Shown here: piece after piece, positions 24,890 through 35,143 of the stretch
Layout: every line of letters begins with the position of its first letter
How positions within the stretch are numbered: position 1 is the stretch's first letter
Source of the DNA: Leptodontidium sp. MPI-SDFR-AT-0119
Taxonomy: Eukaryota; Ascomycota; Leotiomycetes; Helotiales; Leptodontidiaceae
Direction of reading: 5' to 3'
DNA length: 64,000 nt
NCBI GenBank assembly: GCA_020726505.1
Contig: JAHLEZ010000044.1
Coordinates: 124,001-188,000, forward strand
Translations under genes and position numbers: made by a program
The notes under the pieces: generated by a model
Told to the model about the DNA's origin: nothing
What the model saw: only the letters and a program-made list of their open reading frames with translations
Databases searched by the model: none

Positions 24890-27800
24890 TAATTGAATGT
24901 CTAGAAGTAGCGAGAGGTATAATACAGTTTAATGAGTAATAAACAACTAAAGGATTATAGAGTGTTAGCGATATCTAAGCTATATGCGAGGATTATCGAC
25001 GGCACTCTAGTGACAGTCCTTATAAGACACCTAAACTAGACCAAAATAGTGCCCACAGTCTAACGTGAGGAAAGGTAGGCGTTTTAGAGTATACTCTGGA
25101 TTTAGAAGGACATTGAAGTAGAATAGGTACTAATGTAATTATCGGACCTCACGGCAGTAGTGTTACGACTCCTAGACCGGTCGATACTAGTAGTGTCAGT
25201 CTACGTTGAACCGCAGGATGTAGAGGCATTAAGGGTTGCGATCTGCGAACTATACTAAGTAATAAAGGAAACACGTAAGAGGATCGGCACCTGAGTAGAT
25301 GTAGTAATTGCCGGGGATTTCAACTGGCATAATCAATTATAGGGAGGAGAGGACATCTCACGGGAAAGGCAAGGAGAGGCCGATCTGATTATCGACCTCA
25401 TAAGTAAGTATACTCTTTATAGCTTACTCCCGAGGGGTATAAAGACGTGGCAACGGGGGAATCACGAGTCAACAATTAATCTAGTACTAGCTTCCGAGGA
25501 ATTGGCAACGTTAATAGTGAAGTGTATAGTCCACACGACTGAGTATAGATCTAATCACAGAGTAATTCAGACGACTTTCGACGTCGCGACTCCAGAATGA
25601 GTTATTAAAGTAAGGCTACTTTTCAAGAATACTCTGTAGACTGACATAAAGGCCAGGATTACTACCACTCTTCGCTTCGTTCTATTTGGTGGCAGTGTAC
25701 AGTAATAGGCTAATGAGGTAATGACAGCGGTACTAGAGGTAGTCTATGTACTTACCCTAAAGGCTAAGCCTTCACTATATATAAAGAGATAGTGGACCAC
25801 GGACCTTACTTAGCTTCGGCGAGTTTATATATACTAAAGGAACTAAGTAAGAACTCAATAGCGAATAAGTCACATGTTTCTAAACTTAAAATAACAAGTA
25901 AATGACGTTACTAAGGAATATTATAATGCCGTCAAGAGGCAGAAAAAGGCTCACTAGGATGATTTCCTCGTAGATGACACAAATATCTAGTAAGTAGTAA
26001 AGTACCTAGATCCTAATAGTAGCGCAGTATTTGACAAGATACCGCCGCTAATGAGAAGAGACAGATCTACTATAAAGGATAAAACTAAATAAGCGGAAGA
26101 ACTATTGTCGGTGTTCTTTCCCTTACTACTAGTGAAGATAGAAGATAAAGGACCACGCCCACAGCGAGCTATAGTAGTTATGCCTCCCCTAACAATAGAA
26201 GAAGTAGAACAGAGAATTTTTGCGGCGAAGTCATAGAAGGCGCTAGGAGATGATGAGTTACTAGCTATAGTATAAAAGCAAGTATGGCCAGTAGTAAAAG
26301 ATAAAGTGTTACTCCTCTTCTAGACATCGTTAGATAAAAGGGAGCTCCTTACATAATAGAGAAATACTAAGATTATACTACTGAAGAAGCCGAACAAGGG
26401 AGACTACACGGTCGTAAAGGCGTGGAGGCCAATCTCGCTGCTCTCTATACTTAGAAAGACACTAGAGTCAGTAGTTACTAAAAGAATATCGTATATAGTA
26501 GAGACTTTAGGTTTACTCCCCACGAACTACTTCGGGGCTAGAAAGAAGCGCTCTATTAAACAGGCACTCTTATTATTATAAGAACACATTTATAATATAT
26601 AGAGATTAAAGAAGGTCCTCAGCTTAGTTAGCTTCGACGTGAAGGGCGTATATAATAGGGTGTACAAGGATAGACTGTTATAGAGACTCGTAGCGAGAGG
26701 TATCCCGCCGGCTCTAGTGCGGTGGATTAATGCCTTTTACTTAGAACGCACGGCAACTATCCTAGTTAATAGCCACACCTCTTAATAATAGTTACTACTA
26801 TAAGTAGGCTTACTATAAGGGTCACCACTTTCACTAATATTATTCTTCTTTTTTAATGCCGACTTAGTTCAATACAAAGTGAATGTAAATAGGGGAGTAA
26901 TAATATTTGTAGATAATTATAACGCGTGGGTTATAGGGCTATTAGTAGAAGCGAATAGAGAGGGTATTCAAGCTATTATTGATAGAGTAATAAAATAGGA
27001 GAGGCGGAGCGGAGCCACGTTCGAAGGGGACAAGACAGTAATAATTCATTTCACTAGGCGGCCGGACTGAACTAGTACTAGACTGTTTACTATTAAAGGT
27101 GAAGCAATCGCACTAAAGGAAACGGCTAAGATCTTGGGAGTAATCATAGACTCGGGACTCTGGTATATATAGTACATCGGAAAAGTAACGACTAAGGGCC
27201 TTTTGGCCGCTATAGCACTAAAACGACTGCGGCTAGTTTCCCCCTCAACTATAAGGCAGTTGTTTAGAGCGACAGTAGTACTAGTCGTGGATTACGCCTC
27301 GAACGTTTAGATATATACTTACGGATATAAAAGCATAGCCTTAATAAATAGAATATAAAGAGTCAGAGCGTAGGCTATTATAGGAGCTTTCTGAATAGTG
27401 GCGACTGTAGTTATAGAAGCCGAGGCTAGTATACGCACAATAACTGAGCGGTATATAAAGAGAGCCACGAAGCTATAAGTCAACTTTTACACGCTACTTA
27501 AGACGAACCTGCTCTCGAAACTGAACACTAGAGAACTCTGAAGATTCACCTCACTATTATAAAGGATAACTCGCGCGCACTAAAACACACTAATAGACAA
27601 AATGGAAGTCATTTAGCCGTATGTGATAGCTCCGTGGGAGGAACGACTCCCGTCTATAATTAACCTTAGAGCGGAGGAGGCTATAGACGCTGCGAATTCT
27701 ATTTGCGGTATACGAATTACGACAAGCTTATCCGCGAGAAAAAGGAGAGTTGGGATAGGAGGAGCCATCCACGACACCCTCAGCATTGTAACGGGTAGAG

Positions 27801-28651
27801 AGCCGATTATATACTTAACTACCTTAAGAGTAAGAACGGAATATAACTTATATATAGCTGAACTCGCCGCAATTACTATAGTAATAAAACAGCTCCTACT
27901 ACATTTAGTGGGAAGACAGGTCACTATTGTCACTAGTAACTAAGGGGCCCTCTTAGTAATAAGTCAACTAAAACATCAATTAGGGCAAGCTAGTATTAGA
28001 AAGATCTACGAGTCAATTAATAGACTCAGAAAAGGGGGAAATTCTGTCTCTATAATATAGATCCCATCTCAGGGGAGCTTCGAACTAGGCGGTAGAGCAA
28101 AGGAAGCAGCGCGAAAAGCCACTGAGCTAGGTCAAACACTATAAAGACAATATCCACAAGTTAAGTCCACTATTATAAATAACGCTATAGCGAAAGAGGA
28201 AACAAGGACTATACTAGACGGAGTAGGAAAGTACTCGAAAGAAATAAACACAGTATTATTAGGCAAGTACACTTATATCCTTTACGACAGTCTCAAGCGG
28301 AAAGAAACAAGCGTATTAATATAACTCCGAACGGGAATAACACGACTCAATAGATACCTCTATTAGATTAAAGCAGTAGAATTAGACTAATACTAATACG
28401 GCCAAGTAAGGGAAATAGTTAAGTACTTTCTCTTCTGATACACGAGATGGGATATATACTGTACGTAAATACTAGTATAAATAGTCACAAGAAGAGGTAA
28501 TCTCTCCTTCTACCTAGGGGGGAAATCCCTATCTGACCTAGAGAAATAGACACTAAATATAGACGCGGTTCGAGTAACGATCAAGTTCGCTATTACCACA
28601 GGACGACTAGACATAGAGGTAGAACAGGCAGCTAATACTCTACAACCGTAA
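24890..28651 (+). pseudogene. LINE copy 2 ORF2 (endonuclease, reverse transcriptase, RNase H)
   Basis: Same order as in copy 1: IAGDFNWHNQLWGG-type endonuclease block (about 25310, here with Trp kept and Leu-stop), a reverse transcriptase where the catalytic box reads FVDNY (about 26908, second Asp changed to Asn), and RNase H with GIRITTSLSARKRRVG and TEYNLYIAELAAITIV (27700-27885). Dozens of in-frame stops interrupt it. The Asp-to-Asn change alone would abolish polymerase activity. Confidence 0.8.
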
Positions 28652-28948
28652 ATCCTATCTTATTCTCTTACCCCGATTAACCCCTAATACCCCTCGTATC
28701 CCCAGTAGGTCTCGCTTTAGTCGCCGACGATAAGACATTAAACACTTAGAGGAATGATCTTTAAGCTTACTTGCTATTAACTACACACGAGACCTCGTTT
28801 AATTAAAGTAATTACTAAAAGTAGAAAACACTAGAAGAGGCATTTCTGTATAGGCTTTAGGAGGTCATAGAAACACTAAACGAAGTGGATTATGTAATAT
28901 AGACTAGGGCCCTTTAGGTTTAGAACCGGGCGAATAAACTTCAAAAAA

Positions 28949-28979
<31 letters not shown>

Positions 28980-29019
28980 ATTAATATATCCGTCTATCAG
29001 TCCACTGTGATGCCCATCG

Positions 29020-29142
29020 ATGGCTAGCCACGGGCCAGATATTCCCTCCAAAAGCTCTGGAAAGGCGCCAAATCGGGGCGGTCGGCCGAGAAAACATCTC
29101 ACTGTTGAAGAGGCGAAAGAGCACAAAGTCCTAGGGCTGTGA
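29020..29142 (+). other. AT-hook-containing N-terminal fragment (transposon-like)
   Basis: A 40-codon frame begins MASHGPDIPSKSSGKAPNRG and contains the AT-hook core GRPRK followed by TVEEAKEHKV, then stops. GGRPRK-TVEEAKE openings are common at the start of fungal transposon-encoded proteins. The following 200 bp (FEEF/FEE-like GAAGAG repeats) resembles 37.9-38.05 kb. Probably a leftover 5' end of an element. Confidence 0.45.
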
Positions 29143-29420
29143 AATGAAGATGAATTTTGCGACTTTTTTGAAGAGATTTGAAGAGTTTGAACACGAAATT
29201 TAGCTTGTAAATTCGTTCTCCCTGGCCTCTGATTCGTCGAATTCGAGGCCTGATTTCGCGAAGTCAAAAAGTTCGTGAAGAGTTCGTGAAAATCACTGTT
29301 TCTGCATTTGAAATGTAGTATTTTAGCCCTAATATCTTCTCCAAATTGATGCGCTACTTATAGAAAAGGTTTCCATTCAAAACTAGACAATTCTAATTAA
29401 ACTATCTGGCGACGGGAGTA

Positions 29421-31573
29421 CCGTATCGACTGGCATACAGCGCCATGGCGGGATATCTTTTTTTTAGTATTTTGATAGTTTTGGACGTGGCGCTGTAGTC
29501 AAGAGTGGCGCTGTAGATCATAATTTCCCCCTGAATCCCCACCAAAACACCACCTTTTGGATGTCTAACTCTGCCACTTCTAACTCAACCTGTGATCCCA
29601 AAACAACACTTTTATATGGTATCGTTAATATGCCGCCAATTCCTCGTGTCCCTGTTGGTCCTTTACCACCGGGGCAAGCTACCCTGAATTTGCAGGGCCT
29701 TTTGCAACCTCCTAAGCCTCGTCTTCGCCATGGCCGTACAGCAAAAGATACAGCACCTCGCTCTGCTCGTGTTCTTGGCCGCAAGTATATTGGCGGAGTT
29801 GGAGAACAAGAGACTGTGAGAGAGCTGGCTCAATGGCGAATTCTGAATGATAGGGAAGGTATCGGAGAGCCTGGAGATCAAGAGCGTGCCAGTCGGCCAA
29901 TTGTCGATATCGATGGAGGGGTTGAAGACGAGCTCGATGGCCTTGCAGATACAGATTTTGACGACTACGTTACACGACGACGATACTCCTATTCTCGAGA
30001 GTACAAGTTAGCTGCTGTTTCATACTGGGAGACTACCTATCAACAACTAAAGGATGGCACCGACGAGCGAATCACTATTCGATACGCCGCTCGTAAGTTG
30101 TGTATCCCACGCTCAACATTCCGAGGTTGGATTAAGAAAAAGAGTGAGATTTTACACCAAAAGAAGGGCACATTTCGTATCCGCAAGCCATGGGGCAAGG
30201 TCAAAGAGCTAGAGATGGAATTGAAGCTGAAAGAGAGGTTCGACGAGGCTCGATTAAAAGGTCGTAGCATTTCCGCTAAATGGCTCATTCGGAATGCGAA
30301 GCAGATCTATGGAGAGCTTCACCCAGATCGTGTTATTCGTAGGGAAGGAGGCTTGAATCTGTACCTTGGATTCCGATGGTCTGTAGGTTGGTTAACTGGT
30401 TTTAAGCACCGACAAGATATCTCTTTCCGCGCAGGCACTAAACGAGCTCAGAAAGCTCCCGAAGAGCTACGCCTTACTATTATCGAATGGCTTCAATTCA
30501 ACCGTCGAAATACTATCGTTAACCTTAATTCTGACTGTGGCATACCTCGCTCTTTAACTATACCTGTTGTTGGAAGGTATAAGCTCTCCGAGATCTCGAA
30601 TATGGACCAAACCCCACTCGCCTTTGAGTTCCAGAAAGGCCGTACGTACGCCTCTAAAGGCTCTCGGACTATAACAATGAGGACTGCTCGCGGAGGCTGG
30701 GAAAAGCGACAAGCTACACTTCAAGTTATCGTCTTTGCAGATGGCGTTCTTCGGTGCAAACCTCTTCTTATGTTTAAGGGAAAGCCAGGGAAAGGAAATA
30801 AGAATCGACAGCTAGAAATGGCTCAATATCATCGTGGTGTGAAGGTGATCTGGAACGAGAAAGCGTACGCTAACTCAGCTAACTTTCTTGAATGGATTCG
30901 CTCAGATTACTCACATGCCTCGGAATATCCTCTTTCAGACCATGAGCCTCGACTTCTCGTACTTGACGCTTTTGCCCCTCATAAACACTCCGGAAAGAAG
31001 GTTCCTGCGAACGAAAGTGCGATAGCAAAGGAGAAGAGGTTACGAGAAGAAAGATTCAACGATGCTATTCGAGCTGAATTCAAGAAGCTTAACGTCACCT
31101 TATCTCTCATCCCCGGCGGTTGTACTGGCTACGTTCAAGTGCTCGATGTTGCAATCAACTCACTCTTAAAGGCGATAATCAAGGAACTAGAAGAGATCCA
31201 TATCGATCAGAACCTGGAGAAATGGAACAATAATGCCTACACTGTCGAAGAGCGCAGAATTCTCCTTACAGAATGGGTGGGAGAGGCCTGGCGTCGAATA
31301 CATACTGATCACCGAGACACAATCATACGAACCTTTCGCAACCTTGGGTTATCGTTAAATCCTGACGGTTCTGAAGACAACGAATTGAAGATCAGAGACC
31401 TCCCTAATATCTCCGTCGGCGACTACACCTTGGCCTCCTCCTCTTCTACGAACCCTATTCCTATTCTCGACGACGACGGCATTAATATGGAGGGAGACGA
31501 AGACACAATTGTGGTTCAAGGCACATATATATCAAAGGAGGAAAAGGAGGCTTTGCGAGTGGAGAGGGAAGAT
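29421..31573 (+). mobile_element. pogo/Tc1-like DDE transposon, left part (right end is at 50311-50635)
   Basis: The left terminal repeat CCGTATCGACTGGCATA starts at 29421 after a TA dinucleotide and extends to about 25 bp. The matching terminal repeat lies at 50311, in the same orientation and also next to TA. Undoing the inversion of 32.5-50.6 kb turns the two into proper inverted repeats with a TA duplication, giving a roughly 2.48-kb element. A 975-bp hAT element inserted at 31573 inside the transposase gene before the inversion. Confidence 0.85.
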
Positions 31574-31588
31574 CAAGGTGGCCAATAA
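29561..31588 (+). CDS. DDE transposase (pogo-like, CENP-B/jerky type), C-terminus cut by hAT insertion
   Basis: The protein is 675 residues here. It has a psq-type helix-turn-helix at about 142-196 (YSREYKLAAVSYWE ... IPRSTFRGWIKKK), a CENP-B-like HTH at about 225-300 (LYLGFRWSVGWLTGFKHRQD), and a DDE_1 catalytic core with Asp349 (SNMDQTPLAF), Asp469 (LLVLDAFAPHK) and Asp529 (GGCTGYVQVLDVAINSLLK), i.e. a DDD triad. The frame is free of RIP-like stops. The last four residues, QGGQ, are encoded by the hAT terminus and are not original. The true acidic C-terminus (40 residues) is on the minus strand at 50635-50513. The original protein was therefore about 711 residues. It may still be translated but is probably no longer mobilised as a unit. 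Confidence 0.85.
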   Translation: MSNSATSNSTCDPKTTLLYGIVNMPPIPRVPVGPLPPGQATLNLQGLLQPPKPRLRHGRTAKDTAPRSARVLGRKYIGGVGEQETVRELAQWRILNDREGIGEPGDQERASRPIVDIDGGVEDELDGLADTDFDDYVTRRRYSYSREYKLAAVSYWETTYQQLKDGTDERITIRYAARKLCIPRSTFRGWIKKKSEILHQKKGTFRIRKPWGKVKELEMELKLKERFDEARLKGRSISAKWLIRNAKQIYGELHPDRVIRREGGLNLYLGFRWSVGWLTGFKHRQDISFRAGTKRAQKAPEELRLTIIEWLQFNRRNTIVNLNSDCGIPRSLTIPVVGRYKLSEISNMDQTPLAFEFQKGRTYASKGSRTITMRTARGGWEKRQATLQVIVFADGVLRCKPLLMFKGKPGKGNKNRQLEMAQYHRGVKVIWNEKAYANSANFLEWIRSDYSHASEYPLSDHEPRLLVLDAFAPHKHSGKKVPANESAIAKEKRLREERFNDAIRAEFKKLNVTLSLIPGGCTGYVQVLDVAINSLLKAIIKELEEIHIDQNLEKWNNNAYTVEERRILLTEWVGEAWRRIHTDHRDTIIRTFRNLGLSLNPDGSEDNELKIRDLPNISVGDYTLASSSSTNPIPILDDDGINMEGDEDTIVVQGTYISKEEKEALRVEREDQGGQ

Positions 31589-32548
31589 GTCAGTAAGTCA
31601 GTCGTAAGTCAGCCAAAAAAACTCAACTTACTGACTTACTTGAAAACCTCTAACTGATCGACTTTAACTGATTAACTGATAAGTTGCTGATAAGTTGAGG
31701 CTCCGTTCAAATATCTAATAATATAGCACCAAAAGCACCCGCAATTTAAATAGCACCACGATTTTGCTAATTTTTTAAGCACTCTTAATGCCATAGCATC
31801 TCCCTAGATAAGCTAGAACTCTCTACAGTAGTCTGTTTAGCGCAGGACGAAAAACACGCTCACACTCAGAGCTTATGGCAGGAATAGCTAACAAATCAAA
31901 GGCTATTTAAGCTAACTAAGGCCACTCGGCCTCGTGAAGCTTCCAATACTTTATCAAGCCCAAATAGCTAATAGTTGGCTCTTGCAAACAATGCCAATGT
32001 TGGTCTCTCCTACTACTAATTGCAGGAGCTCGACGAGTTGTTGGTTGAGGCGCTGTAGCGTCGAGAATAAACTTCAAATAATCAGTCTCTGCAGAGGTAG
32101 CCGCTAGCGCAGGCTCTAGAGATACACGATTTTCTCTATCGTCGATAATTATAGTTGAGGCGTGAGAAGAAGTTATTGTAGTGAGATTATTATTGAAATT
32201 AATTAAACACTTAGCGATTAAGGATCAAGAGCAAGAGCAGGATCACGAAGTTGCGGCGTTGACCGCTTTTGGCAGTATTTAGCCAATTGAAAGCTCTCGT
32301 TACGCTATTCTAGCCAATCAGAGGCCTGGAGCACTATTAAGCGAGCCTCTTAGAACCCAAATCAGCATCCTTAACTCACCCAAACTGGCCCTATAATCGA
32401 GAATATTTAATACTTCAACTTATAAGCTACTGATAAGCTGAAGATTTTCTAGCTTACTTATTAGTAGCCCTAGCCCTAACTTATGACTTACGTCTTGGAG
32501 CTCAGCTTATTAATTCAGCCTAACTCAACTTACTTATTGGCCGCCTTG
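31574..32548 (-). mobile_element. 975-bp internally deleted hAT element, copy A
   Basis: Terminal inverted repeats start CAAGGYGGCCAATAAGT at each end and are followed by multiple AAGTCAGT/CAGTTAA-type subterminal repeats. The minus strand encodes only the tail of a transposase: KYWKLHEAEWP ... AIPAISSECERVFRPALNRLL, the hAT dimerisation domain, with stops. Left flank 31566-31573 is GGGAAGAT and right flank 32549-32556 is CACGTGTG. These do not match each other but match the flanks of copy B (50644-51618) as reverse complements. The element needs transposase in trans. Confidence 0.9.
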
Positions 32549-33966
32549 CACGTGTGGTATGCCATCTTTTAAAGCTCAGGGCCGATTGACTGTCAAATCA
32601 GGGGACAAAAGCCTTGCCCGGGGTGCGGTCAAACTCAAAAATTACCAGATTTTGGCCTTACTTAAAACGCCCGGGGATATCTGGCGCAACATTAACGCAG
32701 CTGAGGTTGAAGCGCTTCGGGAGACAGCGGCAGAGGCAGACATGACGAATTATACAGAGCTGTGGTGGGAAGATATCAGTATTTGTCTTTATGATTTACA
32801 TAAAGCAAATTTCCAGTTAAGGATATGAAAAGGGGCATGATCACAAAGGTAACTCGACTTACGAGGCGTCGAAGGATTATACTGACGATAAGGATGGAGA
32901 AGCCAACAATTAAAAGCGTATTGATCAGTAACAAAGAATGTGTAAGGCACACAGAGGAAGACTACAATAACGCTGAAAGGTGCCTTTTGATATGCAGAGA
33001 AGTTAAACAATGAGGAAAGAATTTAACATTTAACATCCATGCAACCGAAATACAACAACCCAAGAGATATAGTGCTTCCGCTGAGAAGATCCAGTGATGG
33101 AATTCGGCTGTTATTTTACAAAATGTCTTCTCGTATATGCTTCTGAAGAACCACAACTCGAGAAGCATTTCCAAGAGTTTCAAGCATGTTCATAAAGTTC
33201 TCGGCCATGAATCCTGGATGTCTAAACTCGCCTTGGCGGTTTTCGGCATCCTCTCCACTGCGTCTGTGGTAGAAATCGAGCGATGTGGCCACGGCGGCTA
33301 TCATTCTGAAGCAAGTCGGCGGAAAAGGCGACAGAACGTCCAAGAAACTTCCGAATCAGTCGGCCTTTGGCAGCCAAGATAGAATTATGAGAACAAGAGG
33401 GCGCAGGGTAGAAAACAAAAACAAAAAGATATTATCTAAATCATTATTCATTTAGACTTCAAATGATCAATAGCATAATCTCGAATCAAATCTTATTTGC
33501 TATACGGGAGTGTCTCAACCCAGTTTGCACCTTCATAAGGGTAAAGATGGTGCAAGATAGACCTCCAACTCATGGATTTCGGAAGTCGGATGGGCAATAG
33601 GGCTTTTGTTGCTGGCCAAGCGAAGTGCATTGAAAAGACAGCCCAGTCTTTACCAAAGCAAAATCCGAATGGCAGCGCACGAAAGATGGTGCCAGTCTGC
33701 GTATGACCCTGAAAAGGGTGGCGGACATGAGATATCTTCAACGAGCGTCCCATGATGAATAGGCAACGAGTGAAGCCATAGGATAGGTGAAGTATCGAAC
33801 TTGCCAGGGATAATTGGAACGAAAAAGTTATGTGGAACATAGGGATTGATAATTTTGTTCTTAACGAGGACGACGTTGCGTTTTGGGAAGGCGGTAAGAC
33901 CATTAGCATAAGTTATACAATCTTGGCCTGGCTGAAAAAAGGTCTTTCTAGAACAAACATCACTAT

Positions 33967-34446
33967 TCATAACTTTGCTCCAACACTTTGCAGCCAAAGG
34001 TGGAGAGCAACAATGATCGTAAAGATGGTCCGCAGGTCAGAAGGCTCCTGCAACTCGAACATACCGCATTCCTCAAGTTCGACAAAGACGCCATCTTTAT
34101 GCTGATATCCATCTTGTAGATATTGCGCATAATCAGCAGGGAATCTGCCCAAGACTATGGAAAAGATGTTCTGGGCAGCAGAGACAAGTGGCAAGCTAAA
34201 TGAGTCAGTATTGAATAAGTCCATGGGGTGGGGCTTTTGATATTGCACCTCGACTTGGAATTGCCCCTCGACCTGCCGTGACCTCCACTCAATTGCACCT
34301 CGGCATGGAACAGCTCTCCAGCTAACCAGGGCATCTCCACTCAATTGCACTTCGACGCGGAATGGCTCCTTCAGCTGCGAGGCAAATCTCCACTCAATTG
34401 CACCTCGACATGGGACTGCTCCTCGAGCCGCAATGCCAATCTCCAC
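33967..34446 (-). CDS. Unrecognised frame whose N-terminal part is a minisatellite
   Basis: About 159 codons. The first half repeats VPCRGAIEWR and FRVEVQLSG-like peptides and is encoded by the 51-53-bp tandem repeat. The second half (SAAQNIFSIVLGRFPADYAQ, VFVELEECGMFELQEPSDL) looks like ordinary protein. No known family is evident. The true exon structure is unclear; a second minus-strand frame follows at 33997-33650. It may be part of a dead gene. Confidence 0.3.
   Translation of the reverse strand: MEIGIAARGAVPCRGAIEWRFASQLKEPFRVEVQLSGDALVSWRAVPCRGAIEWRSRQVEGQFQVEVQYQKPHPMDLFNTDSFSLPLVSAAQNIFSIVLGRFPADYAQYLQDGYQHKDGVFVELEECGMFELQEPSDLRTIFTIIVALHLWLQSVGAKL
34238..34446. repeat. Minisatellite, four units of 51-53 bp
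   Basis: Each unit begins ATTGCACCTCGACWTGGAA (with variants) and ends CTCCACTCA. The four units start near 34239, 34289, 34342 and 34396. They are imperfect, with roughly 70-80% agreement by eye. Confidence 0.8.
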
Positions 34447-35143
34447 TAGTCTGCCTAAAAAGGCTTAGCCGCTCCTTCCCCATTCTCTCGCTTGGGGATG
34501 ACAACAATTGAACCTCGACCTGTTCTGGCAATGAGGCTCTGTAATTGATCCATCGCGTTCAGGTAAGAGAGTGGCGAAAGGTGAAAAAAGACGCGACTGC
34601 GTTTCTCCAAATGTGGAAGGATACGCGTCCCAATCTAGTAACCTTAATGCATTCGTTCCCAGAGAACTTCACTTAGTAAGTCTAATTCACAAATCCTCAC
34701 CATGGCCTTCAAGTCGCACTGCTTGGGAGAATGTATCATTCATCTTCCTGACTATTGTGTACTCTTCTGCACAAAACACCAATCCGCCATACCACTTCTC
34801 GAACTCAAATACCACTTGCGGCCTATTACCGAGTCGTGGTTGGTACTGCGGCCCAATAGAGATGGCAGCGAATAAAAAATAGTGCTAGAATGGGAATCGG
34901 CGAAGTTTTGGGAAAATTAAGCAGATGGATGCTGGAGTAGACTGGAGAGCCTCGTTCTTCAGATTTCAATGCTGTCTCTTCTCTCCAAAAGGCTTACCAA
35001 AAGGAGCAAAGACCCAGCCCAAATTTTAGGGTGACGAATGATAATGCAAATAACTACGACTCAGAGCTGCCTGGGTATGGAATAACGGTACACAGGGACG
35101 TCCTGTTCATGCAGAGGTTTGATTTGATCTTTGATTCGATATC
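34447..35143. other. Spacer downstream of the nuclease-like gene
   Basis: No convincing gene. It contains the presumed 3' flank of the PD-(D/E)XK gene that ends at 35144. Confidence 0.4.

Larger units (their letters stand above)
23480..28967 (+). mobile_element. Tad-clade LINE, copy 2, 5'-truncated, with 25-A tail
   Basis: Homology to copy 1 begins near 23480, just before ORF1, so the 107-bp monomers are missing. It continues through the same 3' UTR (AGGGCCCTTTAGG...ACCGGGCG) and ends in 25 adenines (28943-28967) followed by TATATATATATT. It is more AT-rich and has more in-frame stops than copy 1. The pairwise differences look mostly like transitions. Confidence 0.88.
32549..35143. other. 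Region without firm gene inside the inverted block
   Basis: Several protein-like but unrecognised frames occur. One is plus-strand 32559-32828, starting at an ATG right beside the hAT end (KLKNYQILALLKTPGDIWRN). Another is minus-strand 33116-33343 (GEFRHPGFMAENFMNMLETL). A third is minus-strand 33964-34446. They could be exons or relics of one or two host genes broken by the transposon events. I cannot assign families. Confidence 0.35.

Noticed and set aside
31574..31588. QGGQ as the genuine C-terminus of the DDE transposase
   Set aside because: These codons belong to the terminal repeat of the inserted hAT element; the original C-terminus is at 50635-50513.
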